From the NCBI RefSeq assembly GCF_017497985.1, contig NZ_JAGDFV010000004.1, positions 90,331-154,330 on the forward strand: a stretch of DNA of 64,000 nt, written 5' to 3'. Positions 34,003 to 42,421 of this stretch are shown here, piece after piece. Numbering within the stretch: the first letter of the stretch is position 1; each line of letters opens with the position of its first letter. Source of the DNA: Meiothermus sp. CFH 77666. GTDB taxonomy: Bacteria; Deinococcota; Deinococci; Deinococcales; Thermaceae. Below the pieces are notes generated by a model. The model saw only the letters and a list, made by a program, of their open reading frames with translations. It was not told the origin of the DNA and made no database searches. The translations under genes were made by a program, and so were the position numbers.

Positions 34003-34398
34003 CTACGCGTGGGCCTCCACCAGTTCGACCAGCACCCCCCCCGACCATTTGGGGTGAATAAAGGCAACCAGGTGCCCCCCAAAACCGGGGCGGGGGGTGG
34101 TATCTATCAGGGGCGTGCCGTTGGCGGCCAAACGTTGTAATTCGGCGGTGAGGCTGGGGGTGGCGAGGGCGATGTGGTGCATGCCCGGCCCGCGTTTCTC
34201 GATGAACCGGGCAATGGCTGAGTCGGGGCGGGTGGCCTTCAAGAGCTCGAGCCGACTGGGCCCGCTTTTCAGCATCCAGACCTCGACCCCCTGGCTCTCG
34301 ACCGTACCCTGGGCCTCGAGGGTGTAGCCAAGCTGCTGGTAGGGTTTTGCAGCCTGTTCCAAATCCTCAACCGCGATGCCGATATGGTGGATGTTCAT
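34003..34398 (-). CDS. mce: VOC-family protein, probable methylmalonyl-CoA epimerase
   Basis: 131 residues with the paired beta-alpha-beta-beta-beta modules of the glyoxalase/VOC fold. Metal ligands are expected at His5 (IHHIGIAV), His74-75 (MHHIALA) and Glu in VLVELVEAH. The sequence pattern, including KSGPSRLELL, matches methylmalonyl-CoA epimerase, which converts the S to the R epimer in propionyl-CoA breakdown. No mutase gene is next to it, so the specific call rests on sequence alone. Confidence 0.82.
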   Translation of the reverse strand: MNIHHIGIAVEDLEQAAKPYQQLGYTLEAQGTVESQGVEVWMLKSGPSRLELLKATRPDSAIARFIEKRGPGMHHIALATPSLTAELQRLAANGTPLIDTTPRPGFGGHLVAFIHPKWSGGVLVELVEAHA

Positions 34399-34503
34399 AT
34401 TCCCAAACTACCCCAATCGCGGTTAGCTGGACAGGGATATTTGGTAATGCAAGCGCGCAAACCGCTTTTAGGAGTCTGACCCACTGGCCGTGTCGAGCAA
34501 GGC

Positions 34504-34566
34504 GGGGGTGGGTGGTTGGAGGGTGGGGATGGGTTCCAACGCCTGCTCCTACGCCCTACCTCCTAT
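34504..34566. repeat. Heptanucleotide repeat array, G-rich then C-rich half (9 units)
   Basis: In 7-nt phase: GGGGGTG, GGTGGTT, GGAGGGT, GGGGATG, GGTTCCA, ACGCCTG, CTCCTAC, GCCCTAC, CTCCTAT. The composition switch in the middle is like that at 30313-30382. It lies between mce and the lipoprotein gene, in a 193-bp gap with no gene seen. Confidence 0.7.
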
Positions 34567-34591
34567 CGGCCGCGAAGTGTTCGATAAAGAC

Positions 34592-35716
34592 CTACTCCAC
34601 CGGTATAAAGGCCAGGCTGGCAATGCGCTCCTGAAAGGTGCCCAGCGAGGAAGAGCGAACCCCGGCGCTGGTGAGGGCACTGGCAATATTGACGGTCAGA
34701 TCAATCACCAGGAGGGTGGGGGAGTCCAGATCGGCGATGTACAAAAACTGGTCAATGCCTACCGTGGCCGTACTGTAGCGGCGAGTGCGCAGAAGCCCAC
34801 TCTCGGTTTCGCGGGGCAGTTGAAAACCCCCTTCAAAACGGGCCAGTCCGGTACCCAGCACAAAGACCGGAGGGGCACCCCTGGCAAACTGCCGGGCGGC
34901 GATGTTGCTGTCCCGCACAAACCCCACCTCGCTGGTGGCGCCGAGGTTCCAGGCAACCAGGGTGGTGTCGGTGGTGGTGGTGTCGTTGTCGTCGAACAGG
35001 CCCAGGGCCTGGCCGTTCACAAAAATCAGGTCGGTAGGGCTCGAGGCGGCGAGGCTCAGGGGCCGTTCGATAAATGGGTTGATGAAATCGTATTGTCCGA
35101 ACTGGTTTGGCGTCAGGTAGAGCAGTTGGTCGTTTTGCCCCAGGGTTAGCCGCACAGGAGCGGTCAGGCGCACCAGGTTGGGGTTGGTGAAATCAATGGA
35201 GCCGGGAAGGGCCGTGGCCGTGAAGGGAATAATCCAGGCCCGGTATTCCTCGATGGGGCGCGGGGGGGTGGCAGATGCGGGGGGGCAGACCAGTAAAACA
35301 TTGCTCTGCCCCTGACGTAGATAACCCCTCGAGCAGTCTACTGTCAGGGCCTGGTCAAAGCCGTCGAGCTGGGGGGTTCCCACATCATCCACACTGAGGT
35401 TGCTGGCGTTGTATCGGCGCAGGCGGCTGGGGGTGAGCACCCAGAGCTGGTCGTTGACCCCTTGTTGCAGGCTACGGCGGTAGAGCAGGGCTACGATGGG
35501 CTCGTCCAGATCCCAACTGCCCACCCGGCGGGGTGGGTCGAAATTGCCCGGCTGAAGGGTGCTGCTCTGGAAGAAGCGAATCTGGTAGGCGTTGCTGCTG
35601 GAGTTGTTGATTCCGGCTACCAGCAGGGCGCGGGTAGGTTCCTCGCTGCTGCCGGTGCAGGCGGCGAGGGTCGTGAGGAGCAGACCCAGGGTGAGAGTTT
35701 GGACTGCCTGCTTCAT
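34592..35716 (-). CDS. Lipoprotein of the lpt operon, unknown
   Basis: 374 residues with a lipobox LAAC (Cys20) after a typical signal. The body is a repeated beta pattern with segments such as GSWDLDEPIVALLYR and GINDQLWVL-like blades, suggesting a beta-propeller. It directly abuts the lptD stop codon, so it is co-transcribed with lptF, lptG and lptD. It could play the part of an outer-membrane assembly lipoprotein (LptE-like in role, not in sequence). That role is inference. Confidence 0.7.
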   Translation of the reverse strand: MKQAVQTLTLGLLLTTLAACTGSSEEPTRALLVAGINNSSSNAYQIRFFQSSTLQPGNFDPPRRVGSWDLDEPIVALLYRRSLQQGVNDQLWVLTPSRLRRYNASNLSVDDVGTPQLDGFDQALTVDCSRGYLRQGQSNVLLVCPPASATPPRPIEEYRAWIIPFTATALPGSIDFTNPNLVRLTAPVRLTLGQNDQLLYLTPNQFGQYDFINPFIERPLSLAASSPTDLIFVNGQALGLFDDNDTTTTDTTLVAWNLGATSEVGFVRDSNIAARQFARGAPPVFVLGTGLARFEGGFQLPRETESGLLRTRRYSTATVGIDQFLYIADLDSPTLLVIDLTVNIASALTSAGVRSSSLGTFQERIASLAFIPVE

Positions 35717-38683
35717 CTAGCGACCTCCGGGGCTGGGGAGTTTGATGCCGCCCGGCAGAACGATGTTGTTCTGGTTGAAGAGGAACTCGGCGGCGTCGCC
35801 CCCCAAGGCAAAGGAAAACTTGAACTCCTGCTTAAGGGTATCCAGGCTGGCCCGAAAAGCCCAGCAGCAACGGTCAATAATCAGGTCGAAGCGGGGGCGC
35901 AGGATGGTGCCCTCGAGGTTGGGCAAGAAGAATTCTCGAGGGTTGGTGCCACCGCTTTCGGGGGCGTTCCACACCATGCGGTAGAACAGGCGGGTTTTTT
36001 CGAGGCCCATAAAGCTAAAGGTGGGGCCGAACTCGCGCAAGGTCACGCGGAAGCGTCCGCTGTTGTCCGTGAGGCGCTCGAGGGCCACAAACCCCTGCAA
36101 CGAAAGGCCAGGGGGGTCTTCCATCCGCAGCGGCGCGGGGAAAATTTCCAGCTCCCCGCTAAAGCGCACAAAGCGCAGGAAGGCCTGGGTGTCGTCCTCG
36201 AGGGTGAGGGGGTTGGGGCTTTCGGGGAAGTGAAACTCCGCCGAGACCTCGTTGATGAACACCTCGGGTTCGCGCACGGCGGCCCGCATAGTCAGGCGGG
36301 GGTTTCGCAGCAGGCCCTCGCGGTAGTTCCACAGCAGGTCGGCCTGGAAGAGGTCGGCGCTGTACTGGTAGCCCAGCCGGAAGCGGGTCTCGCTGCCGGG
36401 GCTAAAGCCGATGGTGTGGGTGAACACAAAGGTATGCAGGCTCAGGGTGAGCTGGGCCAGGCCATCCAGGAAGGCCGGGGTAGGGGCGGGGTTGGGGTTG
36501 GTGACGGAGGGCAGCGGTGCGTACAGGTGGGTGAAGCTCTGGCGGAAGCGGAAGCTATCGGGGGCTTCTTGAAGCACCACGTTCAGCTCGGTGCGGATGG
36601 CCTGCCCGTTGTTCAGGTCGCGGCTGTGGCTGAGCGAGGTGGTGTTGCCGGGGGGGTTGTAGCTGGCGGCGAGCTCCAAAGGGTCGTAGCGGGCAATCAG
36701 GGGAATCTGGTTGGGGGGCCGGGTTTCTTTTTCCTGCACGTCCCAGTAGCGGTAGCCGCTACGCAGCGAGAAGTTGAAGGGGGTGGGGTTGTAGGCGGCG
36801 CTCAGGGTGAGCAGGCGATCCAGGCCCAGCTCGAGCTGGCGCTCGTAGACCAGGTTCAGGCTGAAAGGGGCAGGGGAGAGGCCCAGGCTGGAGCGCAGCA
36901 GGCCCCAGCGGCCCTGCTCGAGGTCGCGGCTAATGCTGGTGGTGAGGTTGAACCAGGGGAAGGGGCGCGAGGTCAGGGCGAACTCGGCGGGGGGGTCGAA
37001 GAGGCGGCGCTCGAGGTCGCGGCTGGCCCGCGCGGTGAAGGAAAAAATAGGGTCGGGGTTGAAGCTAAGCGAGCCCTCCAGCCGGCTGGTGCGCTGGGGG
37101 CGCTCGAAGTCGAACTGAAAGGGGGTTTCGCCCTCCACCACATTGCGGCTCACGCTCAGGTTCACGCTAAAAGCCCCCAGGGTCTGGCCTACACTGGCCC
37201 GGGTATCCCAGCGGATCAGGCGCTCAAACTCGGTGGGGTTGCCCTGGGGGTCGAAGTTCTGGGTAGTGTAGTACCGCCCGATAAAGGTGTTCTCGACGCT
37301 AAAACTGAAGCCTGGCCAGGGGGGCGTCGTCGGGCGGTAGCTGCTGCGGTGCTCTACCCAGAGCCGACCCGCGCCAATGTAGGGCCCGAGCCGCCGGGCA
37401 CTGCGGTTGAGGGGGTTGGAGGGGGCTTCGTAGTAGCCCAACAACACCCGCCCGTTGAGGCGGAACTCGCCCTCGATGCCCCTGGGAAAGCTGATCTCGG
37501 CCTCGGGCAGGCGCTTGGGGGTGGTGCGTTCGTTGGGCAGGGCCAGGGGGTTGTGGTCGAAGTAGCCGTCCAGCGTGACGCGGTAGAGGGGCTCGCTGCT
37601 GGTGGGGGTTTGCCGGGTGGCCCCCTCGATCAGGAAGGTGGTGTAGTCGGGCTGGCCCCCCGCCCCCTGCAAAAAGCGCGGCTCGGCCTGCGAGCTATCG
37701 TCGCGCACGACCTGCCCCTCCAGGCGCCAGCCGGGTTCTTCCAGCTTGTAGCTGAAGCGGTACTTGAAAATGCCGTCCTTACGCGGGTCGCTGTCGGGCA
37801 GCACCAGCCCGGCAGGGGGGGGCAGGTACAAAAACTGATAGCGCTCCAGGGCCGCCCCGATGCCGTAATGGTCGAAGCCAAAGCCCCAGCCCCGCCGCTC
37901 GAAGTAGCGCAGCAGGGTGAAGCCAATGCCAAAGTCCGCGACATAGGGCAGGTCGGCGGTTACGAACACCCCGTCGGTCTCGCTCTGGCCGAACTCGAGC
38001 TTGGGTCGCCGCTCGTTCAAAAACAAGAGCAGCACCGGCAGGTACAGGGTACGTTCACCGCGCAGGAGCACCCACACCCCCCGGGCAATAATCCGGTCAC
38101 CCGGATAAAGCAGCACTTCCTGGGCCTGGAAGGCATAATCGGCCACCTCCTGCTCGCAGCGCTGGCAGGGGGTCAGGTAGCCCTCTTGCAGCAGGATCTG
38201 CCCGGCGGCCCGCTGGCAGATGGGCCCCTCCAGATAAAACTCGCCCGACTCGATCTTGACCTGGATGGCCTCGAAGCTTTCGTCGTCGGTGAAGAGCTCG
38301 AGCTCGTCGGCTTCGATTAGCTGGCCCTGCTTGTCCTTGTAGCGCACCCCGCCCATCAGCATAATGCGCTTTTGGGTGCGGTTATACACCACCCGGGGGG
38401 CCTCGATGCTTTCGCCGTCCCGATCCATCTTGACCGGGCTGCCCACCAGAATCACCAGTTCCTCGTTATTCTCGTTTCTGAGTTCTAAACGTTCGGCCTC
38501 GAGGATTTTCAGGCGCTTACCCCCCGTGGCCGGGGCCTGCTCGGTCTCCTGCGCCAGGCCGGGGGTCCACAGCATAACAATCAGCACCAGCAGGGGAAGG
38601 CCCAGGCACCGGAAAAGGCGGGGTTGCCAGCCAAACCCTGACCTTTTGGCCCCTAACGCCCGGTGTCTGGTGCCTTCATTCAT
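35717..38683 (-). CDS. lptD: LptD/OstA-family outer-membrane assembly protein
   Basis: 988 residues. The N-terminal hydrophobic segment (about 24-45) is a signal. The OstA beta-jellyroll (ILEAERLELRNENNEELVILVGSPVKMDRDG) occupies 60-200, with the LptD-type cysteine pair CQRCEQ and ARGVWVLLRGERTLYLPVLLL, then a long barrel rich in aromatic strands. Gram-negative LptD inserts LPS into the outer membrane. Thermales have an atypical envelope without classical LPS, so the cargo may differ. The start overlaps the lptG-like stop codon (ATGA). Confidence 0.85.
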   Translation of the reverse strand: MNEGTRHRALGAKRSGFGWQPRLFRCLGLPLLVLIVMLWTPGLAQETEQAPATGGKRLKILEAERLELRNENNEELVILVGSPVKMDRDGESIEAPRVVYNRTQKRIMLMGGVRYKDKQGQLIEADELELFTDDESFEAIQVKIESGEFYLEGPICQRAAGQILLQEGYLTPCQRCEQEVADYAFQAQEVLLYPGDRIIARGVWVLLRGERTLYLPVLLLFLNERRPKLEFGQSETDGVFVTADLPYVADFGIGFTLLRYFERRGWGFGFDHYGIGAALERYQFLYLPPPAGLVLPDSDPRKDGIFKYRFSYKLEEPGWRLEGQVVRDDSSQAEPRFLQGAGGQPDYTTFLIEGATRQTPTSSEPLYRVTLDGYFDHNPLALPNERTTPKRLPEAEISFPRGIEGEFRLNGRVLLGYYEAPSNPLNRSARRLGPYIGAGRLWVEHRSSYRPTTPPWPGFSFSVENTFIGRYYTTQNFDPQGNPTEFERLIRWDTRASVGQTLGAFSVNLSVSRNVVEGETPFQFDFERPQRTSRLEGSLSFNPDPIFSFTARASRDLERRLFDPPAEFALTSRPFPWFNLTTSISRDLEQGRWGLLRSSLGLSPAPFSLNLVYERQLELGLDRLLTLSAAYNPTPFNFSLRSGYRYWDVQEKETRPPNQIPLIARYDPLELAASYNPPGNTTSLSHSRDLNNGQAIRTELNVVLQEAPDSFRFRQSFTHLYAPLPSVTNPNPAPTPAFLDGLAQLTLSLHTFVFTHTIGFSPGSETRFRLGYQYSADLFQADLLWNYREGLLRNPRLTMRAAVREPEVFINEVSAEFHFPESPNPLTLEDDTQAFLRFVRFSGELEIFPAPLRMEDPPGLSLQGFVALERLTDNSGRFRVTLREFGPTFSFMGLEKTRLFYRMVWNAPESGGTNPREFFLPNLEGTILRPRFDLIIDRCCWAFRASLDTLKQEFKFSFALGGDAAEFLFNQNNIVLPGGIKLPSPGGR

Positions 38684-39720
38684 CGCTTCCCCAGTCGCAA
38701 TAGCGCCAGACCGGCCAGCGCATAGAGCAGGTTGGGCCCCCAGGCGGCCAGAATGGGGTGCAGCACCCCCTGCTCACCCATAATGCGGCCCACGCTCCAG
38801 GTGGCGTAGTAGATGAAGGTGAGAACCACGACCCCCAGCATGCCCAGGCTGCGGCTGCCTCCCAGCAGGAAAAAGGCCAGCCCCACCGCAAAAATGGCGA
38901 ACGAGTACACCGCGGCGGGTTCGGCCCATTTGCGGTGCAGGGCGGTTAGCTCGGCGTGGTAGGGGAGCCCCTGGGCTTTGTACTGGGCGATGCGCTGGCG
39001 CAGTTCGGCCACCGTCAGGCTGAAGAGGCCGCCGGGGGGCTCGAGGGAAAGCTCCACCAGCGGCACCGTAGCCCGCTCAAACCGTGCCACAGTGCGGGGC
39101 CGAGCACCCCCATAGGTCACCCGCAGCCCCTCCGAAAGAATCAGCGCGCCCTGCTCAAAACGGCCCTTCTCGGCCAGCAGAATTTCTTCTGCGGTAATCA
39201 CCCGCACCTGGCCGATGCCGCTCTCGCTTACTTCACCCACGTACACAATGCGCCCGTACGCATCCACCAGGCGGGTGCCAGGCTGTAGCAACGCCCTGGG
39301 TTTTTGCAACACCGCCTGCCGCAAAACGTTTTGCCCCTGCTGCAAGCTGCGCGGTACCAGACTGTCGGCGGCCACCAGGCACACCCCAAACAGGAAACTG
39401 CCCAACAAGAGCAGGGGAAACAGCACCCGCAGCTTGGAAACCCCTCCGGCCAGCATGGCCTTGAGCTCGGACTCCTCGCCCATACGCGAGAGCACCAGCA
39501 ACAAAGCAAACAAGAAGGCCAGCGGCATCCCCCGTACCAGCGCCTCGGGCACCCGGAAGGCCAGGTACTGGCTCACCACCCAGGGGTCGGCCCCCCGGGC
39601 CAGGAGCGGCGCCAGCACCTCGTACAAAGCTCCGCCCAGCAAGGCCAGCACCACCACTGCCAGCGCACCCAGCACGGAGGCGCCCACTTCCCTGGTCAGG
39701 TAGCGGTCGAGGGTGTTCAC
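38680..39720 (-). CDS. lptG: LptG-like permease (YjgP/YjgQ family)
   Basis: 346 residues. TM helices at both ends (about 12-110 and 265-345) flank a periplasmic jellyroll domain, as in LptF/LptG. MNTLDRYLTREVGASVLGAL is the usual first helix. I chose GTG at 39720 because GGAGG lies 7 nt upstream; a longer in-frame extension crosses the repeat-rich gap. LptF and LptG form the inner-membrane channel driven by LptB, which is not encoded in this window. Confidence 0.87.
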   Translation of the reverse strand: MNTLDRYLTREVGASVLGALAVVVLALLGGALYEVLAPLLARGADPWVVSQYLAFRVPEALVRGMPLAFLFALLLVLSRMGEESELKAMLAGGVSKLRVLFPLLLLGSFLFGVCLVAADSLVPRSLQQGQNVLRQAVLQKPRALLQPGTRLVDAYGRIVYVGEVSESGIGQVRVITAEEILLAEKGRFEQGALILSEGLRVTYGGARPRTVARFERATVPLVELSLEPPGGLFSLTVAELRQRIAQYKAQGLPYHAELTALHRKWAEPAAVYSFAIFAVGLAFFLLGGSRSLGMLGVVVLTFIYYATWSVGRIMGEQGVLHPILAAWGPNLLYALAGLALLRLGKR

Positions 39721-39724
39721 GGCT

Positions 39725-39775
39725 GCCTCCAGGTCGGGGCAGGGGCGAGGGGGTGCAGGGGCGAGGGGGCGCTGT
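39725..39775. repeat. Tandem 16-bp G-rich repeat between lptF and lptG genes
   Basis: Two copies of GCAGGGGCGAGGGGG with one following base (period 16) in the 91-bp gap. Unlike the heptads, the period is not 7. Confidence 0.7.
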
Positions 39776-39811
39776 ATCCAGGCGTTTTCCCCAGAGCTAC
39801 CGTGCCGCTTT

Positions 39812-40828
39812 TCATCTGGCCAGCCTCCAGGTGCCAAAGAGGGCCAGTCCGCCATAGACCAGGTTGGGCAGCCAGGCTCCATAAGCGCCCCACAGGTCGA
39901 AGCGGGCAAACTGCGCCGAGAGGGTAAACAGGGTCCAGTAGCCAAAAATAAGCCCCACCACCGCAATAAAGGCCCAGGCCGATTCACGTAGCGAGAGGCC
40001 AATCACAACCGCCAGCCAGGCCAGCACCACCGTACCGGCGGCGTTGGCATAGCGCCGGGCCAGCGGGAACTGCGCGGCAGGGTCGGCTTTGGCCACCGCG
40101 TGCAGGTCGGGCATCCGCATGGCCTCGTAGGAGACGGCTTTGGGCTGCACGCCTAGGGGGAAGGGCAGGGGATGTTCGGCCTCCTGGAAGATTTTGCCGT
40201 TGGGGTCTACCCGGTAGGCATTCTGCAGCCGCCAGGCGCCACTGACCCAGACCCCCCGCTCGGCGCTCCAGACCGAGCCCCCCGGCTCCACCACCCGGAC
40301 GCCTTCCAGCCTCGAGCCCACCCCCCCTTCGGGCGGCGGGTAGATGCGCTGGGCGTAGTACACGCCCAGACCCTGGGGGGTGTAGGTGCGTTCGGTCAGG
40401 ACGCCGGAAGGCTCGGAGCCGTAGTAGATTTTGTACTGCAAGGCCTCAAAGCGCTCCTGGGCAATGGGCTTGAGCCAGCCTTCGTTGTAGAGCACCACCG
40501 CCCCCACCACCAGCCCCAGCACCAGCACCGGCCCGATGAAGGTGCGGGGGGGTACCCCGGCTGCGTAGGCAGCCTTGAGCTCGGACTGGCGAATCCAGCG
40601 GGCCAGCGCTACCAGCAGCGCAAACACCAGCCCCAGCGGTAGTGCAATGCCCAGGGTGTAGGGCACTCGATAGGCCACCATCTGGGCTATTTCGGCCACG
40701 GGGGTTTTGGCCCGCAGGAAGGCCCCCGAGAGCGAGGAGAGCAGATCGAAGGTGATCAACCCCACGAATAGCAGCACGCCCAGCAGATACAGCGACAACG
40801 TTTCGCGCAATAGATAACGCTGCAACAT
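39812..40828 (-). CDS. lptF: LptF-like permease (YjgP/YjgQ family)
   Basis: 338 residues, same layout as the following lptG-like gene: MLQRYLLRETLSLYLLGVLLF helix start, the conserved RQSELKAAYAAGVPP cytosolic loop (with the E/D-x-x-A contact to LptB), a periplasmic jellyroll (about 105-235), then three closing helices. It is the first gene of the lpt operon, and a -10 box (TATACT on the minus strand) lies 10 nt upstream. Confidence 0.87.
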   Translation of the reverse strand: MLQRYLLRETLSLYLLGVLLFVGLITFDLLSSLSGAFLRAKTPVAEIAQMVAYRVPYTLGIALPLGLVFALLVALARWIRQSELKAAYAAGVPPRTFIGPVLVLGLVVGAVVLYNEGWLKPIAQERFEALQYKIYYGSEPSGVLTERTYTPQGLGVYYAQRIYPPPEGGVGSRLEGVRVVEPGGSVWSAERGVWVSGAWRLQNAYRVDPNGKIFQEAEHPLPFPLGVQPKAVSYEAMRMPDLHAVAKADPAAQFPLARRYANAAGTVVLAWLAVVIGLSLRESAWAFIAVVGLIFGYWTLFTLSAQFARFDLWGAYGAWLPNLVYGGLALFGTWRLAR

Positions 40829-40838
40829 CCCAGAGCGA

Positions 40839-40878
40839 AGTATAAGGCGCTGCCAGGTGAGAAGCGGTCAATTTGACC
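40839..40878 (-). promoter_or_regulatory. lpt operon promoter with inverted repeat
   Basis: On the minus strand, TATACT (40844 to 40839) stands 10 nt before the lptF ATG. Further upstream, GGTCAA-T-TTGACC (40866-40878) is an inverted repeat that includes a TTGACC which could serve as -35, although the spacing (about 21 nt) is long. The inverted repeat might be an operator. Confidence 0.4.
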
Positions 40879-40987
40879 CTCTATGGCGATAATCTCGGGA
40901 GGTTCGAGCAGTTTGGGGTTGGTTTTCGCCCATTGGTGTTGATCGAGAACCAGCGCGTGAGGCTTTTTTCACGCTTCATTCATGCAC

Positions 40988-41097
40988 AAAAAAGCGCCCC
41001 CGGCTCCCTGACGGCACCCGCTCCGTGGCGCTTAGGGCTGCTGCCTTCCGGCCCTGACCCGGTTCACGCTGGTGCGCCGCGTCAGACCGAGGACGCG
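40988..41097 (-). ncRNA. ffs: Signal recognition particle RNA, small bacterial (4.5S) type
   Basis: The minus strand contains the SRP core GTGAACCGGGTCAGGGCC followed by GGAAGGCAGCAGCCCTAAG, the Ffh-binding hairpin with its GGAA tetraloop. The ends form a complementary 10-bp stem (GCGTCCTCGG with CCGGGGGCGC), which sets the RNA at about 104 nt (41097 to 40994). A T6 run (40993-40988) directly after the stem serves as terminator. A -10 TATCCT lies 7 nt before the inferred 5' end. The Alu domain is missing, as expected for the small form. Confidence 0.95.
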
Positions 41098-41103
41098 ACC
41101 TCG

Positions 41104-41131
41104 AGGATAGCACACCAGCGCCCAAAGGCAA
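41104..41131 (-). promoter_or_regulatory. Promoter of SRP RNA gene
   Basis: On the minus strand, TTGCCT (41131 to 41126) and TATCCT (41109 to 41104) are separated by 16 nt, with the inferred start 7 nt later at about 41097. A consistent -35/-10 pair, unlike the leaderless mRNA promoters. Confidence 0.6.
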
Positions 41132-41252
41132 GATGGGTGCAACCCCTTCGTTGAAAGGCCTCCCACCTGCACCATCCAAAATGCGGATTTCAAGATAGTT
41201 CCTGGCTTGCCCACCCTGCCCGACTTGTTCCATCGGCCATGGACTAAATTTC

Positions 41253-41294
41253 GGCTATGGACAATAGACCATAGACCATCGACTATAGACTTCT
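41253..41294. repeat. Heptanucleotide tandem repeat (6 units, 42 bp)
   Basis: GGCTATG, GACAATA, GACCATA, GACCATC, GACTATA, GACTTCT. It lies between the SRP RNA gene and the ABC transporter. Confidence 0.88.
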
Positions 41295-41358
41295 AGCCGC
41301 CTCGTTACGTCCAACACCCATCTGCCGGACGTGAACCAGGCCCGGCGCGTTACCTGCG

Positions 41359-41364
41359 TATAAT
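41359..41364 (+). promoter_or_regulatory. -10 box TATAAT, leaderless promoter of ABC exporter
   Basis: A consensus TATAAT ends 7 nt before the ATG at 41372. Confidence 0.65.
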
Positions 41365-41371
41365 CACACCC

Positions 41372-42289
41372 ATGAGTGAAGCTGTGGCAACCAGCACCCC
41401 AGGCGCTGCCCTCGAGGCCCAGAAGCTGGGCAAAAAGTACGGGCGCAAACCCGTGCTGGAGAACATCACCTTTGCGGTGCAGCCGGGCGAGGTCTATGCC
41501 CTGGCCGGGCCCAACGGCTCCGGCAAGACCACCCTGATTCGCCTGCTCACCGGCCTGGCCTTCCCCACCTCGGGCGTGGTGCGGATGCTCGGGCAGGATA
41601 TCTACAACGGTGGCTATGTGGCCCGGCGGGCGCTGGGGGCGGTGGTGGAGGCCCCGGCGGCCTTTTACCCCCACATGACCGGGCGGCAGAACCTCGAGAT
41701 GATTGCCTTCCTGACGGGCATGTCCAACGTGGATACCCGCATCCGCGAGGTACTGGCGCGGCTCGAGTTGCTGGCGGTGGCCGACCAGCCGGTGCGTACC
41801 TACTCGCTGGGCCAGCGCCAGCGCCTGGGGTTGGCTTCGGCCATTCTGCACGAGCCGCAAATCCTCATCCTGGATGAGCCCACCAGCGGCCTCGATCCGC
41901 AGGGCATCAGCAAAGTCCACGAAATTCTGTCCGAGCTGGCCTGGAAAGGGGTGGCGGTGCTCTTGTCCACCCACCATTTGCGCGAGGTCTCGGCCTACTC
42001 CGACAAGGTGGGCATTCTGGGCGGGGGGCGGCTTTTGGAAGAGGTCAAGCTGGGCTCCAGGGGCGAAACCTACCGCCTGCGGGTGGACGACCCGCCTCGG
42101 GCAGCAGCCTTCCTCAAGACCGTACCGGGGGTGCAAAACGTGAGCCTGCGCGACGTGAATGTGATCTTCGAGGGGTCGCCCAATGTGGCGTTGGCGGCGC
42201 TGGTGCGCGAGAACTACCAGGTGCAGTTCCTGGAGCCCGATTACTTCGACCTCTACGACTACTACCGGGAAAGGGTGAAAAATGCGTAG
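41372..42289 (+). CDS. ABC transporter ATP-binding protein
   Basis: 305 residues of the ABC-2/CcmA group. Walker A GPNGSGKTT near 48-56, signature YSLGQRQRLGLA (in place of LSGGQ), Walker B ILILDEPTSGLDP and the H-loop STHHL. The C-terminal 90 residues are the extra domain seen in DrrA/YhaQ-type exporters. It pairs with the membrane subunit encoded 132 bp downstream. Substrate unknown; such two-gene systems often export drugs, lipids or peptides. Confidence 0.93.
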   Translation: MSEAVATSTPGAALEAQKLGKKYGRKPVLENITFAVQPGEVYALAGPNGSGKTTLIRLLTGLAFPTSGVVRMLGQDIYNGGYVARRALGAVVEAPAAFYPHMTGRQNLEMIAFLTGMSNVDTRIREVLARLELLAVADQPVRTYSLGQRQRLGLASAILHEPQILILDEPTSGLDPQGISKVHEILSELAWKGVAVLLSTHHLREVSAYSDKVGILGGGRLLEEVKLGSRGETYRLRVDDPPRAAAFLKTVPGVQNVSLRDVNVIFEGSPNVALAALVRENYQVQFLEPDYFDLYDYYRERVKNA

Positions 42290-42299
42290 CCATAAAGCA

Positions 42300-42334
42300 G
42301 GGGGCAGGGCTCCGGGGTCAGGGCCTGGCGAGGG
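42300..42334. repeat. Heptad repeat (4-5 units) between ABC genes
   Basis: GGGGGCA, GGGCTCC, GGGGTCA, GGGCCTG, GCGAGGG, just after the ATPase stop codon. Confidence 0.6.
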
Positions 42335-42421
42335 ACAGAGGGGTTTGCCTGCCCCTTTTTCTCCCTCGAGGGCTAACCTGTTGCTGCTATTTCAGTCATC
42401 CATGTCGAGAAGGAGCGCCCT

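Noticed and set aside
35462..38320. A 952-codon open frame on the plus strand
   Set aside because: It is antisense to lptD, low-complexity (Gly/Glu/Ala/Gln-rich) and has no domain; a result of high G+C codon positions.
40955..40974. Hairpin GCGTGA/TCACGC with a T-rich loop, downstream of the SRP RNA
   Set aside because: The SRP RNA already ends at its own stem and T6; this hairpin has its T run in the loop and no clear function.
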